Assembly: GCA_051859505.1 (NCBI GenBank)
Contig: JBHYFN010000048.1
Coordinates: forward strand, 1 to 28,162
DNA length: 28,162 nucleotides
From: JAFIEN01 sp051859505
Lineage (GTDB): Bacteria > Pseudomonadota > Alphaproteobacteria > Rhodobacterales > Rhodobacteraceae
Direction: 5' to 3'
Numbering within the stretch: the stretch's first letter is position 1; every line of letters begins with the position of its first letter. The notes under the pieces are model-generated. The model ran no database searches. It was not told the DNA's origin and saw only the letters and a program-made list of their open reading frames with translations. Both the position numbers and the translations under genes were made by a program. Below, in pieces: positions 8,015 through 15,963 of this stretch.

Positions 8015-11000
8015 TCAGCCGGTCGGAACCGACAGGGTGATCGTCTGGCCGCGCTTGGTATAGCTCAGCTGATTGTCGGTGATCGACACCACCCGGCCCC
8101 CATCCAGCGTATCGCCGACCGCCACCCGCTGATAGCGGCCATTGCTGAGCCGGATCAGGGCGCGGCGGTCGTTGGGCCGCCCATAGACCCCGATCAGGTT
8201 GATCTCGCGCAGGTTGATCGCATTGTCGATCGTCGCGGCCCGCGCCACGCTGCCCGCCACCGGCCCCGAGGGCTGGGCGGCCTGCGGCGCCGTGGTCGCC
8301 GGCTGCTGCTGCGGGGCTGTCGTCGTCGTGGCCGCAGCGGCGGCGGTCGCTTCGGTTGCGGGTTGCGTGCGCTGCGTCTGCTGCGCCACCACGCGGTCGA
8401 AGTTCCGCGGCCGCGCATCGGGGCGAAGCGAGACGGCCGGCGCCCGCGCCGTCACCCCGGCCAGCGGATCGGGGGCCGTCTCGACGATGGCGGCCAGGGT
8501 GGCGGCCAGCGCGGCGGAGGGGTCGTCAGGCTCGGCCGAGGTCGGGATCTGCTGTTCGACCTCGGGCTCCGGTTCGGGCGGGGGCGGCTCGGGTTCGGGT
8601 TCGGGTTCCGGTTCGGGCGGGGCAAGGCCCGCGGGCCGCAGGGGCGGGCGCGGCCCGTCGAATTCCAGCACGATCTCGGGTTCGGGTTCGGCCGGGGCCA
8701 GCCCCTCGGGGCGCGGCTCGGGCCGCAGCCCGGCCAGCCCGACACTGCCCGGCGGGATGTCCTCTCCGGTTTCGTCCGTGGCTGACTCGGCTGTCGCTGC
8801 GGTTTCGGGGGCCTCTGCCGCATCCTCTGCCACCGCCTCTGCCACCGCCTCGTCAGTCGGATCGGTTGCCGCGTCCTCTGCAAGGGCGGCTACCTCCTCC
8901 CCGTCCTCCTGGCTGCTGGCCGGGGTGACAACCGCGTCTTCCGGCACAAGATCCGCGGGCCGGTTGGGCGGAGCGACGGGCGGCGCTGCGGCAAAAAGCG
9001 CGATGCCCCGCGGGCTGATCGTGCCTTCGGGCGTGGCAAGGATGAAGCCCCGTTCGTCGCGCGGGATGCTCGAGGCGGGCCCGAGCGGCGGTGCGGGTTC
9101 TGCGAATGCGGGATCGGGCGTCGCCAGCGCCAGCGCCTCGAAAGCGTCGGGCGGGCTGTCGCGGCCCGGCGGGGCGGTGTCGCGGGTTGCGAGGTAAAGG
9201 TCCGTAAGCTCCTCGCTGCGGGGCAAAAGCGGCAGGCGCGGGGCGCGCAGCCAGACCCCGGTTGCGGCGTAGAAGCGGTCCGCCTCTTCGGGCGAGACCG
9301 GCGTGCCGACCTCGGCCGGGGCAAGGGCGGCCAGTTCTGTTGCCGTGCCTTCGGCCTCTGCGATCGCGGACGCGGTGTCCTCGGCTGCTTCTGCCCCGCC
9401 GCTGGCCAGATCGGCCATGGCCAGGGCCACGGCGGCGGCGGCCGCGGCGGCTGTGGCCGGGTCGATGGCGGCCCCGTCGTCCACTGCCATCACCTCGGCC
9501 GGATCGGTGGTGAAGGCCAGATCGGCCTCGGCCTCGGGGTCCAGCGGGCCGGGTGCCGCGACCTGTTCGACGCTTTCTGTTCCGGGGCCTTCTGTTCCCG
9601 GGCCTTCTGTTCTGGTGCCAGAGTCCAGCGGGGAAAGCGCGCCCGGTGCTTCGGTCACGAAGGGGGCGTCGGGATCAAGGGTCAGAACCTCGGGCGGCGG
9701 CGGCAGGACCGGCGCGGATGCGACCGCCTCGGCCCCCCTCTCGGATCCGAACCAGCGGGCAATCGAGCTGTTGCCAAGGGCCGCGAAAGAGGCGACCGCA
9801 GCCATCAGGACAAGCAGGATCACCGTCAGCGCCAGCCCCACGAGGCGGGGATTGGCGCGTCGCGCGACGGATTTGTCCGCCAGATCCGCCATCCCCGCAG
9901 CGGCGCCCGAGGCGCCGGCTTCGGCCCGGCGCTGGAACAGGGCCGAGGGCGTGTAGCGGGGCGGCAGATCCTTGGCGAAGGGTTTGGCGCCGGGTTTGGT
10001 TCCGGGCTTGCCCAATGCGGCGGCGAGCGCCGGCGGCACCGGAACAGAGGTCTCGCGCCGCAGCGGGGCGGCGGCGGTTCCCAGAGTTGGTGCGCCCAGA
10101 GTTGGTGCGCCCAGCGTCGGCCTGAGGGCGGCCTCGGGCCGCGGCACGGCAAGCGAAGGCCGGGTGGCCGGATCGGGGTCGGTCGGGGCTTCGGAAAACG
10201 GCGCCGCGCCGGACGACAGGTGAGGGCTCGACAGGGACGAGGACGCCAGGGGGGGCGTCGGCGGCGGAGGTGCCGAAACGCCCGAGGCCGGATCGGGCCA
10301 TGCCGCCCCTCCAACACCGCCCACCGGGATGAAGGCAGGCTCGGCCGCGCCCGCCTCATTGCGGGGCAGGGCATCCGGGGCACCGTCGACCGGCACCCGG
10401 CTTTCGGCGGTCTGGTCCGAGGCAGGTGCCTCGGGGCCCTCGGCCGAATGGCTGAGGCGCGCCGCGATCCCGTCAGCGCCGGGGGCGGGCGGGGGCAGGT
10501 CAACCGGGGAAGAAGCGGGTCCGGTGGCGGCAAAGGGGGCAGGGGTCGGGCGCGCCGGCCCCTCGGCCGTGCTGCGCCGCACGAAGACCGGGCCGATCGT
10601 CACGCCGGCCGGCATCGGCGGCAAGGGCAGGGGCGGCACAGGCGGCGCCGGATCGGCGGGCTGTGCCCCGATCTGGTCGGGCGCATCTGCGGTCGAGGCG
10701 TCCTCCGCCAAGGGCAGGGGCCGCAGGGTGCGGCTGCGCGAGGCGAACACGGGCTCCGGCGTATCGGCGTCGGACCCGACCGGCGCATCGGCCGCTCGCG
10801 CGGCGGCCGGTTGCGGCGGGGGGTCCTCTGGCTGCCCGGAGTCTTCTGGCTGCCCGGAGTCGTCCTGACGGGCGGCCTCGTCTTGCTGCGCGGTCTCTGC
10901 TGTCCGAGAGAGATCGGGTTCCGCAGGCGCAGCGTCCTCCGCGACGTCCCCAGCCGCGTCCTCGACCTCGACCTCAACGGCCGGCCCGGCAACGGCGGAC

Positions 11001-12052
11001 TCCGCTGTCGCAGCCTCCGGCGAGAGCGTGGCGGCCTCTGCGCTTTCCCCTGCCTGCTCTGCCTCCGCCGCAGCGCTCGGTTCGGCAGGCTCTGGCGGCG
11101 CCAGTCCGGCCGGATCCGCCTCCGCCGCGTCTGCCTCCGGTGGCGGGGGCATGTCATCGGGTTCGGAGACCGCGGCCGCTTCGAGGGTGCCGTCCTCGGC
11201 GACAGCCCCGTCCTCAAGGGCCAGGCCGGCCGGTTCGGCCGCCGACGGCTGGCCCTGGCGGGCTTCGGGCTCTGCCGGCTCCGGCTCTGGCTCCGGCTCC
11301 GGCTCCGGCTGCGTCGCGTCGGGCGGATCGAGGGAAAGACCACCCGGATCAGCCGCGGTTTCGGGGGCGTCGCCCTCGGCCTCGGCCGCCTTGCCCTTGG
11401 CGCCGCGGGTCTTGCGCTTGCCTTTGGCCGCCTCGAGGGGGGGCTCTTCCTCCTCGACCGGCGCCGGCTCGGCCTCGTCGACGGGGGGCACCGGCACCGA
11501 AGCCGCGGCGGCGCGCGCAGAGCCGGAGAGGGTGACGGGCGCCGGGTCGCGCTCGACCCGCTGACCTTCGGGCAACAGCTGCCCGGCAATCCTGGTTTCG
11601 CCCAGAAAGACCTCTCCGGCATAGCTGCCGGGCTCGGGCACGCCGACGAAACAGACCGGGCCGAAGCGGTGCTGCGCGGCAAAGGCCTCGGCCTCTTCCA
11701 GGGTTTCGCGCGCCACGGCGGCGATCCAGGTGCGCCCCTCGGCCCGGACATGGTCGATGCGCAATTCGTCCAGCGCATAGGGCGTGGTGCCGTCCAGCGC
11801 GGCCAGAACCTCGGCCTCGGTGGTCTGATCGCCCTCGAGCGTGATGTAGCGGATCTGGTCGTTGGGCAGGACGATCTTGGTCCGCATCCCGCCCGGATCA
11901 AGGTCGAGCCCCTTCTTGCGCAGCGCCGCCAGCGCCCCGCCAAGGTCGGGATCGTCCAGCGGCACATCGCCGACGATGGTCCAGCCCTGCCCCGAACGGT
12001 GCAGCAGCCGGATGCCTTCATAGGAAAGGGAAAGGGCGAAATTCGGTTTCAT
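8015..12052 (-). CDS. Very long membrane-anchored protein: PilM/GspL-like N-terminus and PilP/GspC-like C-terminus
   Basis: 1345 residues. Residues 1-165 (MKPNFALSLSYEGIRLLHR..., TKIVLPNDQIRYITLEG, ALDELRIDHV, WIAAVARETLEEAEAF) resemble the first actin-like subdomain of PilM/GspL. Residues about 170-735 are low complexity (Pro, Ala, Glu) and probably disordered, with a PEPEPEPEPEP run. One membrane segment spans about 736-760 (LVGLALTVILLVLMAAVASFAALG), preceded by RRANPR, so the N-terminus should be cytoplasmic. Residues 761-1278 are again disordered with a poly-Ala helix near 860 and a second Glu-Pro run. The last 67 residues (INLREINLIGVYG, RALIRLSNGRYQRVAVGDTLDGGRVVSI) look like the periplasmic HR domain of GspC/PilP. 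No other secretion or pilus gene is nearby. Start: ATG with AAAGGCGA upstream. The domain resemblances are by eye; the function is unknown. Confidence 0.88.
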   Translation of the reverse strand: MKPNFALSLSYEGIRLLHRSGQGWTIVGDVPLDDPDLGGALAALRKKGLDLDPGGMRTKIVLPNDQIRYITLEGDQTTEAEVLAALDGTTPYALDELRIDHVRAEGRTWIAAVARETLEEAEAFAAQHRFGPVCFVGVPEPGSYAGEVFLGETRIAGQLLPEGQRVERDPAPVTLSGSARAAAASVPVPPVDEAEPAPVEEEEPPLEAAKGKRKTRGAKGKAAEAEGDAPETAADPGGLSLDPPDATQPEPEPEPEPEPAEPEARQGQPSAAEPAGLALEDGAVAEDGTLEAAAVSEPDDMPPPPEADAAEADPAGLAPPEPAEPSAAAEAEQAGESAEAATLSPEAATAESAVAGPAVEVEVEDAAGDVAEDAAPAEPDLSRTAETAQQDEAARQDDSGQPEDSGQPEDPPPQPAAARAADAPVGSDADTPEPVFASRSRTLRPLPLAEDASTADAPDQIGAQPADPAPPVPPLPLPPMPAGVTIGPVFVRRSTAEGPARPTPAPFAATGPASSPVDLPPPAPGADGIAARLSHSAEGPEAPASDQTAESRVPVDGAPDALPRNEAGAAEPAFIPVGGVGGAAWPDPASGVSAPPPPTPPLASSSLSSPHLSSGAAPFSEAPTDPDPATRPSLAVPRPEAALRPTLGAPTLGAPTLGTAAAPLRRETSVPVPPALAAALGKPGTKPGAKPFAKDLPPRYTPSALFQRRAEAGASGAAAGMADLADKSVARRANPRLVGLALTVILLVLMAAVASFAALGNSSIARWFGSERGAEAVASAPVLPPPPEVLTLDPDAPFVTEAPGALSPLDSGTRTEGPGTEGPGTESVEQVAAPGPLDPEAEADLAFTTDPAEVMAVDDGAAIDPATAAAAAAAVALAMADLASGGAEAAEDTASAIAEAEGTATELAALAPAEVGTPVSPEEADRFYAATGVWLRAPRLPLLPRSEELTDLYLATRDTAPPGRDSPPDAFEALALATPDPAFAEPAPPLGPASSIPRDERGFILATPEGTISPRGIALFAAAPPVAPPNRPADLVPEDAVVTPASSQEDGEEVAALAEDAATDPTDEAVAEAVAEDAAEAPETAATAESATDETGEDIPPGSVGLAGLRPEPRPEGLAPAEPEPEIVLEFDGPRPPLRPAGLAPPEPEPEPEPEPPPPEPEPEVEQQIPTSAEPDDPSAALAATLAAIVETAPDPLAGVTARAPAVSLRPDARPRNFDRVVAQQTQRTQPATEATAAAAATTTTAPQQQPATTAPQAAQPSGPVAGSVARAATIDNAINLREINLIGVYGRPNDRRALIRLSNGRYQRVAVGDTLDGGRVVSITDNQLSYTKRGQTITLSVPTG

Positions 12053-12220
12053 CAGTCGCCTTTAGCACCCATCGCCGCAACGCGAAACCTGTTGGACAGG
12101 CGGTGAAAGGCTACAGCAGTTTCTTGCCAAGTCCAATGTTCCTGCGGATTTTTCCCAAGGTTTGACCGGCGAGATACGTCTTATGGGCAGGAGATACCTC
12201 AAAAGTGAAGGAAGACAGTC

Positions 12221-12925
12221 ATGCTCCATCTGCCGAGTTCGCGCCTTGCCCCGGCGCTTCTGGCCTGTGTGTTGGCCCTGCCCGCGCTGGCCGAGTCGCC
12301 GCAGCGCACCATAACGGTGACGGGCGAAGGCCGGGTGAGCGTCGTGCCGGACGTGGCCCTCGTTTCGGTCGGGGTCAGCCGCGAGGCTCCCCAGGCGTCC
12401 GATGCCCTGCGCGAGATGTCGGAGGCGCTGACCGCGGTTCTGGAGCGGTTCGACTCCCTCGGGATCGCGTCGTCGCAGGTCCAGACCAGCCAGATCGCGC
12501 TTGGACCGCGCTTCGACTATCGGCCCGCGGACGGCGAACAGGTGCTGGCCGGTTTCGTGGCCAGCAGCACGGTGACGCTGCGGCTGGACGACCTCGGGCT
12601 CCTGGGCGAGGTTCTGGATCTTGCGGTCGAGGATGGGGCCAACCAGCTGGGCGAGTTCCGCTTTCTGACGAGCGATGAAACGTCCCATCTGGATGCGGCG
12701 CGCCGGGCCGCCGTTGCCGATGCGATCGACAAGGCGGGCCTGTTTGCCATGGCCGGGGGGGTGACGCTCGGCCCGGTCCTGTCGATCGAGGAGACGGGCG
12801 GAGGCACGCCTTTCGCGGTTCAGGGGCGCATTGCGATGGCGATGGAAGCGATGGCCGTGCCGCTCGCGCCCGGCGAGGCCGAGATCGCGGCCAGCGTCAC
12901 CCTGGTCTTTGCCATCGCCGACTGA
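12221..12925 (+). CDS. Secreted SIMPL-domain (DUF541) protein
   Basis: 234 residues. A signal peptide is clear: hydrophobic core APALLACVLALPALA with likely cleavage after A24 (ALA|ES). The mature part begins RTITVTGEGRVSVVPDVALVSVGVSRE, the hallmark of the SIMPL/DUF541 family, and continues with the alternating strand pattern to VTLVFAIAD. Members are periplasmic or outer-membrane proteins whose role is mostly unknown; some are linked to oxidative stress or cell-surface integrity. An AGGAAG ribosome site precedes the ATG. It is divergent from the 1345-residue gene with 168 bases between. That gap holds a small hairpin CCTGT-TGG-ACAGG (12089-12101) and a direct repeat GAGATAC at 12171 and 12191, 20 bases apart, just before the start. 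Confidence 0.95.
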   Translation: MLHLPSSRLAPALLACVLALPALAESPQRTITVTGEGRVSVVPDVALVSVGVSREAPQASDALREMSEALTAVLERFDSLGIASSQVQTSQIALGPRFDYRPADGEQVLAGFVASSTVTLRLDDLGLLGEVLDLAVEDGANQLGEFRFLTSDETSHLDAARRAAVADAIDKAGLFAMAGGVTLGPVLSIEETGGGTPFAVQGRIAMAMEAMAVPLAPGEAEIAASVTLVFAIAD

Positions 12926-12945
12926 ACGCCATCAGGTGGCGTGAT

Positions 12946-12978
12946 CGGCCGGCAGGCCGGATTTTTCAAAAATCCGGC
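12946..12978. repeat. Palindromic intergenic element, copy 1
   Basis: CGGCCGGCA leads into a near-perfect palindrome, GCCGGATTTTT (12956-12966), one C, then AAAAATCCGGC (12968-12978). Copy 2 at 13052-13085 shares this leader and palindrome. Both lie between the convergent 3' ends of the SIMPL gene and metY and could act on either strand. Confidence 0.85.
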
Positions 12979-13051
12979 TTGGCGCTTTCCGGCACAGGTC
13001 GATCTCAGAGAGGTCGCGCGCGCTCGGGGGATCACCCGGTTGACCAGCCTG

Positions 13052-13085
13052 CGGCCGGCAGGCCGGATTTTTCCAAAATCCGGCC
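13052..13085. repeat. Palindromic intergenic element, copy 2
   Basis: Same leader CGGCCGGCA and stem GGCCGGATTTT (13061-13071), loop TCC, then AAAATCCGGCC (13075-13085). The stem has its G/C pairs at the base and A/T pairs at the loop, unlike an ordinary intrinsic terminator. It ends 23 bases from the metY stop. Confidence 0.85.
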
Positions 13086-13108
13086 CCCCCCCGACCATCC
13101 CCGAACGG

Positions 13109-14395
13109 TCAGGCCGTGGCCTTCGCCAGGGCCTGGTCCAGATCCGCGATCAGGTCGTCGGCATCCTCGATCCCGATCGAGACACGAACCACATCCGGCC
13201 CCGCCCCGGCCGCCGCCTGCTGTTCGGGCGACAGTTGCCGGTGCGTCGTCGAGGCCGAATGGATGATCAGCGACCGCGTATCGCCCAGATTGGCGACATG
13301 GCTGAAGATCTCGAGCGAATCGACCAGCTTGATGCAGGCCTCATAGCCCCCCTTGACCGCGAAGGTGAACAGCCCGCCCGCCCCCTTGGGGCAGACCGTC
13401 GCGACCCGCCCGTGCCAGGGCGAGCTTTCCAGACCGGCATAGGTGACATGGGCCACCCGCGGATCGGCCTCGAGCCATTTGGCCACCTTGACCGCATTCT
13501 CCACATGCCGCTCCATCCGGAGCGACAGCGTCTCGATCCCCATCAGCGTGTAATGCGCCGCCTGCGGGTTCATCGTCATGCCAAGGTCGCGCAGCCCGAT
13601 GGCGATGCCGTGGAAGGTGAAGGCGAGGCTGCCGAAGGTCTCATGGAACTTCAGCCCGTGATAGGCGGGCTCGGGCGCCGAGAGCGAGGGGAACTTGTCC
13701 GAGGCCGACCAGTCAAAGGCCCCCGAATCGACGATGGCCCCGCCGGTCACGGTGCCGTTGCCGGTGAGGTATTTCGTCGTGGAATGCACCACCAGCGTCG
13801 CGCCATGCTCGATCGGGCGGCAGAGATAGGGGGTGGCCGAGGTGTTGTCGACGACCAGCGGCAGGCCCGCGGCATCCGCCACGGCGGCCACGGCCGGCAG
13901 ATCGGTGATATAGCCGCCCGGATTGGCGATCGATTCGCAGAAGATCGCGCGGGTATCCTCGTCGATGGCGGCCTTCAGCGCGTCGAGATCGTCGAAATCG
14001 ACGAACTTGGCCGACCAGCCGAACTTACGGATCGTGTTCGAGAACTGCTGCACCGTCCCGCCATAGAGCCGGGTCGAGGCCACGACATTGCGCCCCGGCG
14101 CCATCAGCGGGAACAGCGCCATGATCTGCGCCGCATGGCCCGACGAGCAGCAGACCGCGCCCACCCCGCCTTCCAGCGTGGCGATGCGTTCCTGCAGCAC
14201 GGCCACGGTCGGGTTGGTCAGGCGCGAGTAGATATAGCCCACCTCCTGCAGGTTGAAGAGCGCGGCCGCATGATCGGCATCGCGGAACACATATGCCGTG
14301 GTCTGGTAGATCGGCGTCTGGCGCGCGCCGGTCGCCGGATCGGGGCGGCTGCCCGCGTGAATCTGGAGCGTGTCGAACCCATAGGACGTGGCCAT
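13109..14395 (-). CDS. metY: O-acetylhomoserine sulfhydrylase (O-acetylhomoserine aminocarboxypropyltransferase)
   Basis: 428 residues, the length typical of MetY rather than the shorter MetB/MetC/MetZ (about 380-400). It uses PLP to convert O-acetylhomoserine and sulfide to homocysteine. The PLP lysine is K208 in VVHSTTKYLTGNGTV. The cofactor-phosphate segment SSGHAAQ lies near residue 84, YSRLTNPT near 56 and VDNTSATPYLCRPIEHG near 182. ASTRLYGGTVQQF near 106 is the usual Tyr-containing stretch stacking on PLP. A GGGAGGAACAG ribosome site precedes the ATG. Free-standing gene with its own candidate promoter; cystathionine gamma-synthase type activity is a less likely alternative. Confidence 0.95.
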   Translation of the reverse strand: MATSYGFDTLQIHAGSRPDPATGARQTPIYQTTAYVFRDADHAAALFNLQEVGYIYSRLTNPTVAVLQERIATLEGGVGAVCCSSGHAAQIMALFPLMAPGRNVVASTRLYGGTVQQFSNTIRKFGWSAKFVDFDDLDALKAAIDEDTRAIFCESIANPGGYITDLPAVAAVADAAGLPLVVDNTSATPYLCRPIEHGATLVVHSTTKYLTGNGTVTGGAIVDSGAFDWSASDKFPSLSAPEPAYHGLKFHETFGSLAFTFHGIAIGLRDLGMTMNPQAAHYTLMGIETLSLRMERHVENAVKVAKWLEADPRVAHVTYAGLESSPWHGRVATVCPKGAGGLFTFAVKGGYEACIKLVDSLEIFSHVANLGDTRSLIIHSASTTHRQLSPEQQAAAGAGPDVVRVSIGIEDADDLIADLDQALAKATA

Positions 14396-14425
14396 CTGTT
14401 CCTCCCTCGGATGAATGCCTGTTCC

Positions 14426-14454
14426 TCTTTAGGGGCAACTTGCGGTTTGCTCAA
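14426..14454 (-). promoter_or_regulatory. Candidate sigma-70-type promoter of metY
   Basis: On the minus strand TTGAGC (14454-14449) and TAAAGA (14431-14426) are 17 bases apart, about 30 bases upstream of the metY ATG. The expected leader of about 20-25 bases leaves no room for a riboswitch. Confidence 0.45.
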
Positions 14455-14573
14455 CGCATGGTCGCGCCTGCCGGATGGCGTGCTGCCGGTTCGGCGCTCG
14501 TGTGCGTCCTACGACGCATGGCTCTGCGCTGCGAGGCGAGGGGCGGCCAGGCGGGACGGAGCGGACGGTCACG

Positions 14574-15068
14574 CTATTTGGGAAAGACCTTGGCCAGGAT
14601 GAGGTCAACCGTTTGGACGACGGACCGCCGAGTGTCGATCTCAATGTCGGCAGACTTTCTGAGCAACGGCTCGACTTGCTCGATCAGTTCGGCGACCTTG
14701 CGGCGCTCGTCCTCTGTCTGCCCGTAGCCAGCCCCTGACCGTTTCCCAAGCCGATCCATGATGGTTCCAGGCGGGGCAGATAGAAGAACGATGCAATCCA
14801 TCAAGTCGAACAACTTGCCCATGTTTTGAGCGCAACCGCTGACGAACAGGTCTTTATCTTCATTGATCGAAAGTAGTTCTCGGACGCGATCCTCATTCCA
14901 TACCCAGTCTTGCCCGATCGCAGGCGTGAGATGGTCGTCTGGTGCGGCATCGACCCAGTGGGACCATTCGGAGGCATCGAGATCGATTGCACGATATCCA
15001 CGTAGCAGCAGTTGTTCGACCACTGCGGATTTGCCAGTCCCGGACATTCCAGTGATGAGGATGCGCAT
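14574..15068 (-). CDS. P-loop nucleoside/nucleotide kinase-like ATPase
   Basis: 164 residues from ATG 15068, chosen because the protein then begins MRILITGMSGTGKSAVVEQLL, with the Walker A motif GMSGTGKS at residues 7-14 next to the N-terminus. A GTG at 15158 would add 30 residues of non-family sequence. AIDLDASEW and DLFVSGCAQN look like the substrate and Walker B regions, and RLGKRSGAGYGQTEDERRKV like a lid. The size and motif order fit the AAA_18/adenylate- or shikimate-kinase-like group. The substrate is unknown. The ribosome site is weak. Base composition is visibly less GC-rich than its neighbours, including its 100-base upstream region, which suggests later acquisition. Confidence 0.85.
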   Translation of the reverse strand: MRILITGMSGTGKSAVVEQLLLRGYRAIDLDASEWSHWVDAAPDDHLTPAIGQDWVWNEDRVRELLSINEDKDLFVSGCAQNMGKLFDLMDCIVLLSAPPGTIMDRLGKRSGAGYGQTEDERRKVAELIEQVEPLLRKSADIEIDTRRSVVQTVDLILAKVFPK

Positions 15069-15170
15069 TGACCTAGGCCCCACAAACTCCAAAGAAGGTA
15101 ACAAGTGACAACAAAAGTCGGCGATGGGGCTCAAAACCACCACAGGTTCCCCTGCCACAGGTAACGACCC

Positions 15171-15773
15171 CTAACCCGGGCGCTTGAGGCGAAAGACCTC
15201 GCGGATCACGGCGTAATCCTGATAGCCCATCCGCGCCAGCGGCGCATAGGCGGCCGGATCGAGCCGCCCCTCGCGCAGGCAATCGTCGCGGATATGGATG
15301 CCCGTCACCGTGCCGAAGACGGCGAAATTCGCCTCCCCCGGCAGGCGCAGGATCTGCGTCAGGCGGCATTCCAGCGTGGCCGGCGCCTCGGCCACGCGGG
15401 CGCAGGCGATGCTTTCGCACTCCGCTTTCGCGATGCCGGCAAGGGCGAACTCGTCCACACCGGCCGCAACAGGGGCCGAGGTGCGGTTCATCGGCTTGCG
15501 CAACTCGTGGCCGAGGATATTGACCGCAAAGACCCCCGTCTCGCGGATATTGGCGACGCTGTCCTTGGTATCGCCCCGGTCGGGCTTGGAATGGGTCGAG
15601 GCGAACATGACCTGCGGCGGCTCGTAGGCCACGGCATTGAAGAAGGAATAGGGCGCGAGATTGTCCCCCCCCTCCGCCCCCCGGGTCGAGATCCAGCCGA
15701 TCGGGCGCGGCGCCACGATGGCGTTGAAGGGATTATGCGGCAGGCCGTGCCCATCTTCGGGACGATAGAACAT
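15171..15773 (-). CDS. Flavin reductase-domain (FMN-binding split barrel) protein
   Basis: 200 residues from ATG 15773, which has GAGGAAG upstream; the longer frame to 15965 would add low-complexity sequence. APRPIGWIST at residues 21-30 and APYSFFNAVAYEPPQVMF shortly after are the FMN-binding signature of the flavin-reductase-like (DIM6/NTAB) family. SVANIRETGVFAVNIL and NRTSAPVAAGVDEF follow as in other members. These proteins bind FMN and act as flavin reductases or as uncharacterised oxidoreductases on aromatic compounds. There is no partner monooxygenase nearby, so the substrate cannot be assigned. It is divergent from the GNAT gene. Confidence 0.93.
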   Translation of the reverse strand: MFYRPEDGHGLPHNPFNAIVAPRPIGWISTRGAEGGDNLAPYSFFNAVAYEPPQVMFASTHSKPDRGDTKDSVANIRETGVFAVNILGHELRKPMNRTSAPVAAGVDEFALAGIAKAECESIACARVAEAPATLECRLTQILRLPGEANFAVFGTVTGIHIRDDCLREGRLDPAAYAPLARMGYQDYAVIREVFRLKRPG

Positions 15774-15901
15774 CACGCTTCCTCGGGTTTGAAGACCGCC
15801 TAGCGCCATGCTAGGGCCGAGGCCAGCCCCTTTGGCCGGGGCGCCGCCTCCTCGCGGCCGGGATCGGGACCGGCAGGCCCGCGCGCGGCCGCCGGACGAG
15901 A

Positions 15902-15929
15902 GGGCAGGGGGCAGGGGGCAGAAGGCAGG
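15902..15929. repeat. Four tandem copies of a 7-base G-rich unit
   Basis: GGGCAGG at 15902, 15909, 15916 and 15923 with one or two changes, 35 bases upstream of the GNAT start at 15964. A related GGGCAGGGG occurs again at 15950-15958. Confidence 0.75.
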
Positions 15930-15963
15930 ACAGGGGGTAGGACGAAGTGGGCAGGGGCCAGCC

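Noticed and set aside
8571..8640. Gly/Ser-rich plus-strand frame (8199-9197) as a real structural protein
   Set aside because: It is the complement of the Glu-Pro linker codons of the 1345-residue gene, and its composition follows automatically from them.
10220..12106. 628-residue plus-strand frame opposite the 1345-residue gene
   Set aside because: Arg/Gly-rich composition is typical of an antisense shadow in high-GC DNA. The minus-strand frame has recognisable ends, a membrane helix and a ribosome site.
12121..12220. Sigma-70 promoter TTGACC...TTATGG before the SIMPL gene
   Set aside because: The spacing is only 13 bases, and alternative pairs match too few consensus positions to report as a feature.
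14396..14460. Possible SAM-II type riboswitch before metY (CCTAAAGAGG near the start)
   Set aside because: The conserved GATTT segment and pseudoknot partners are not found. The same bases are better explained as a -35/-10 pair with 17-base spacing and a short leader.
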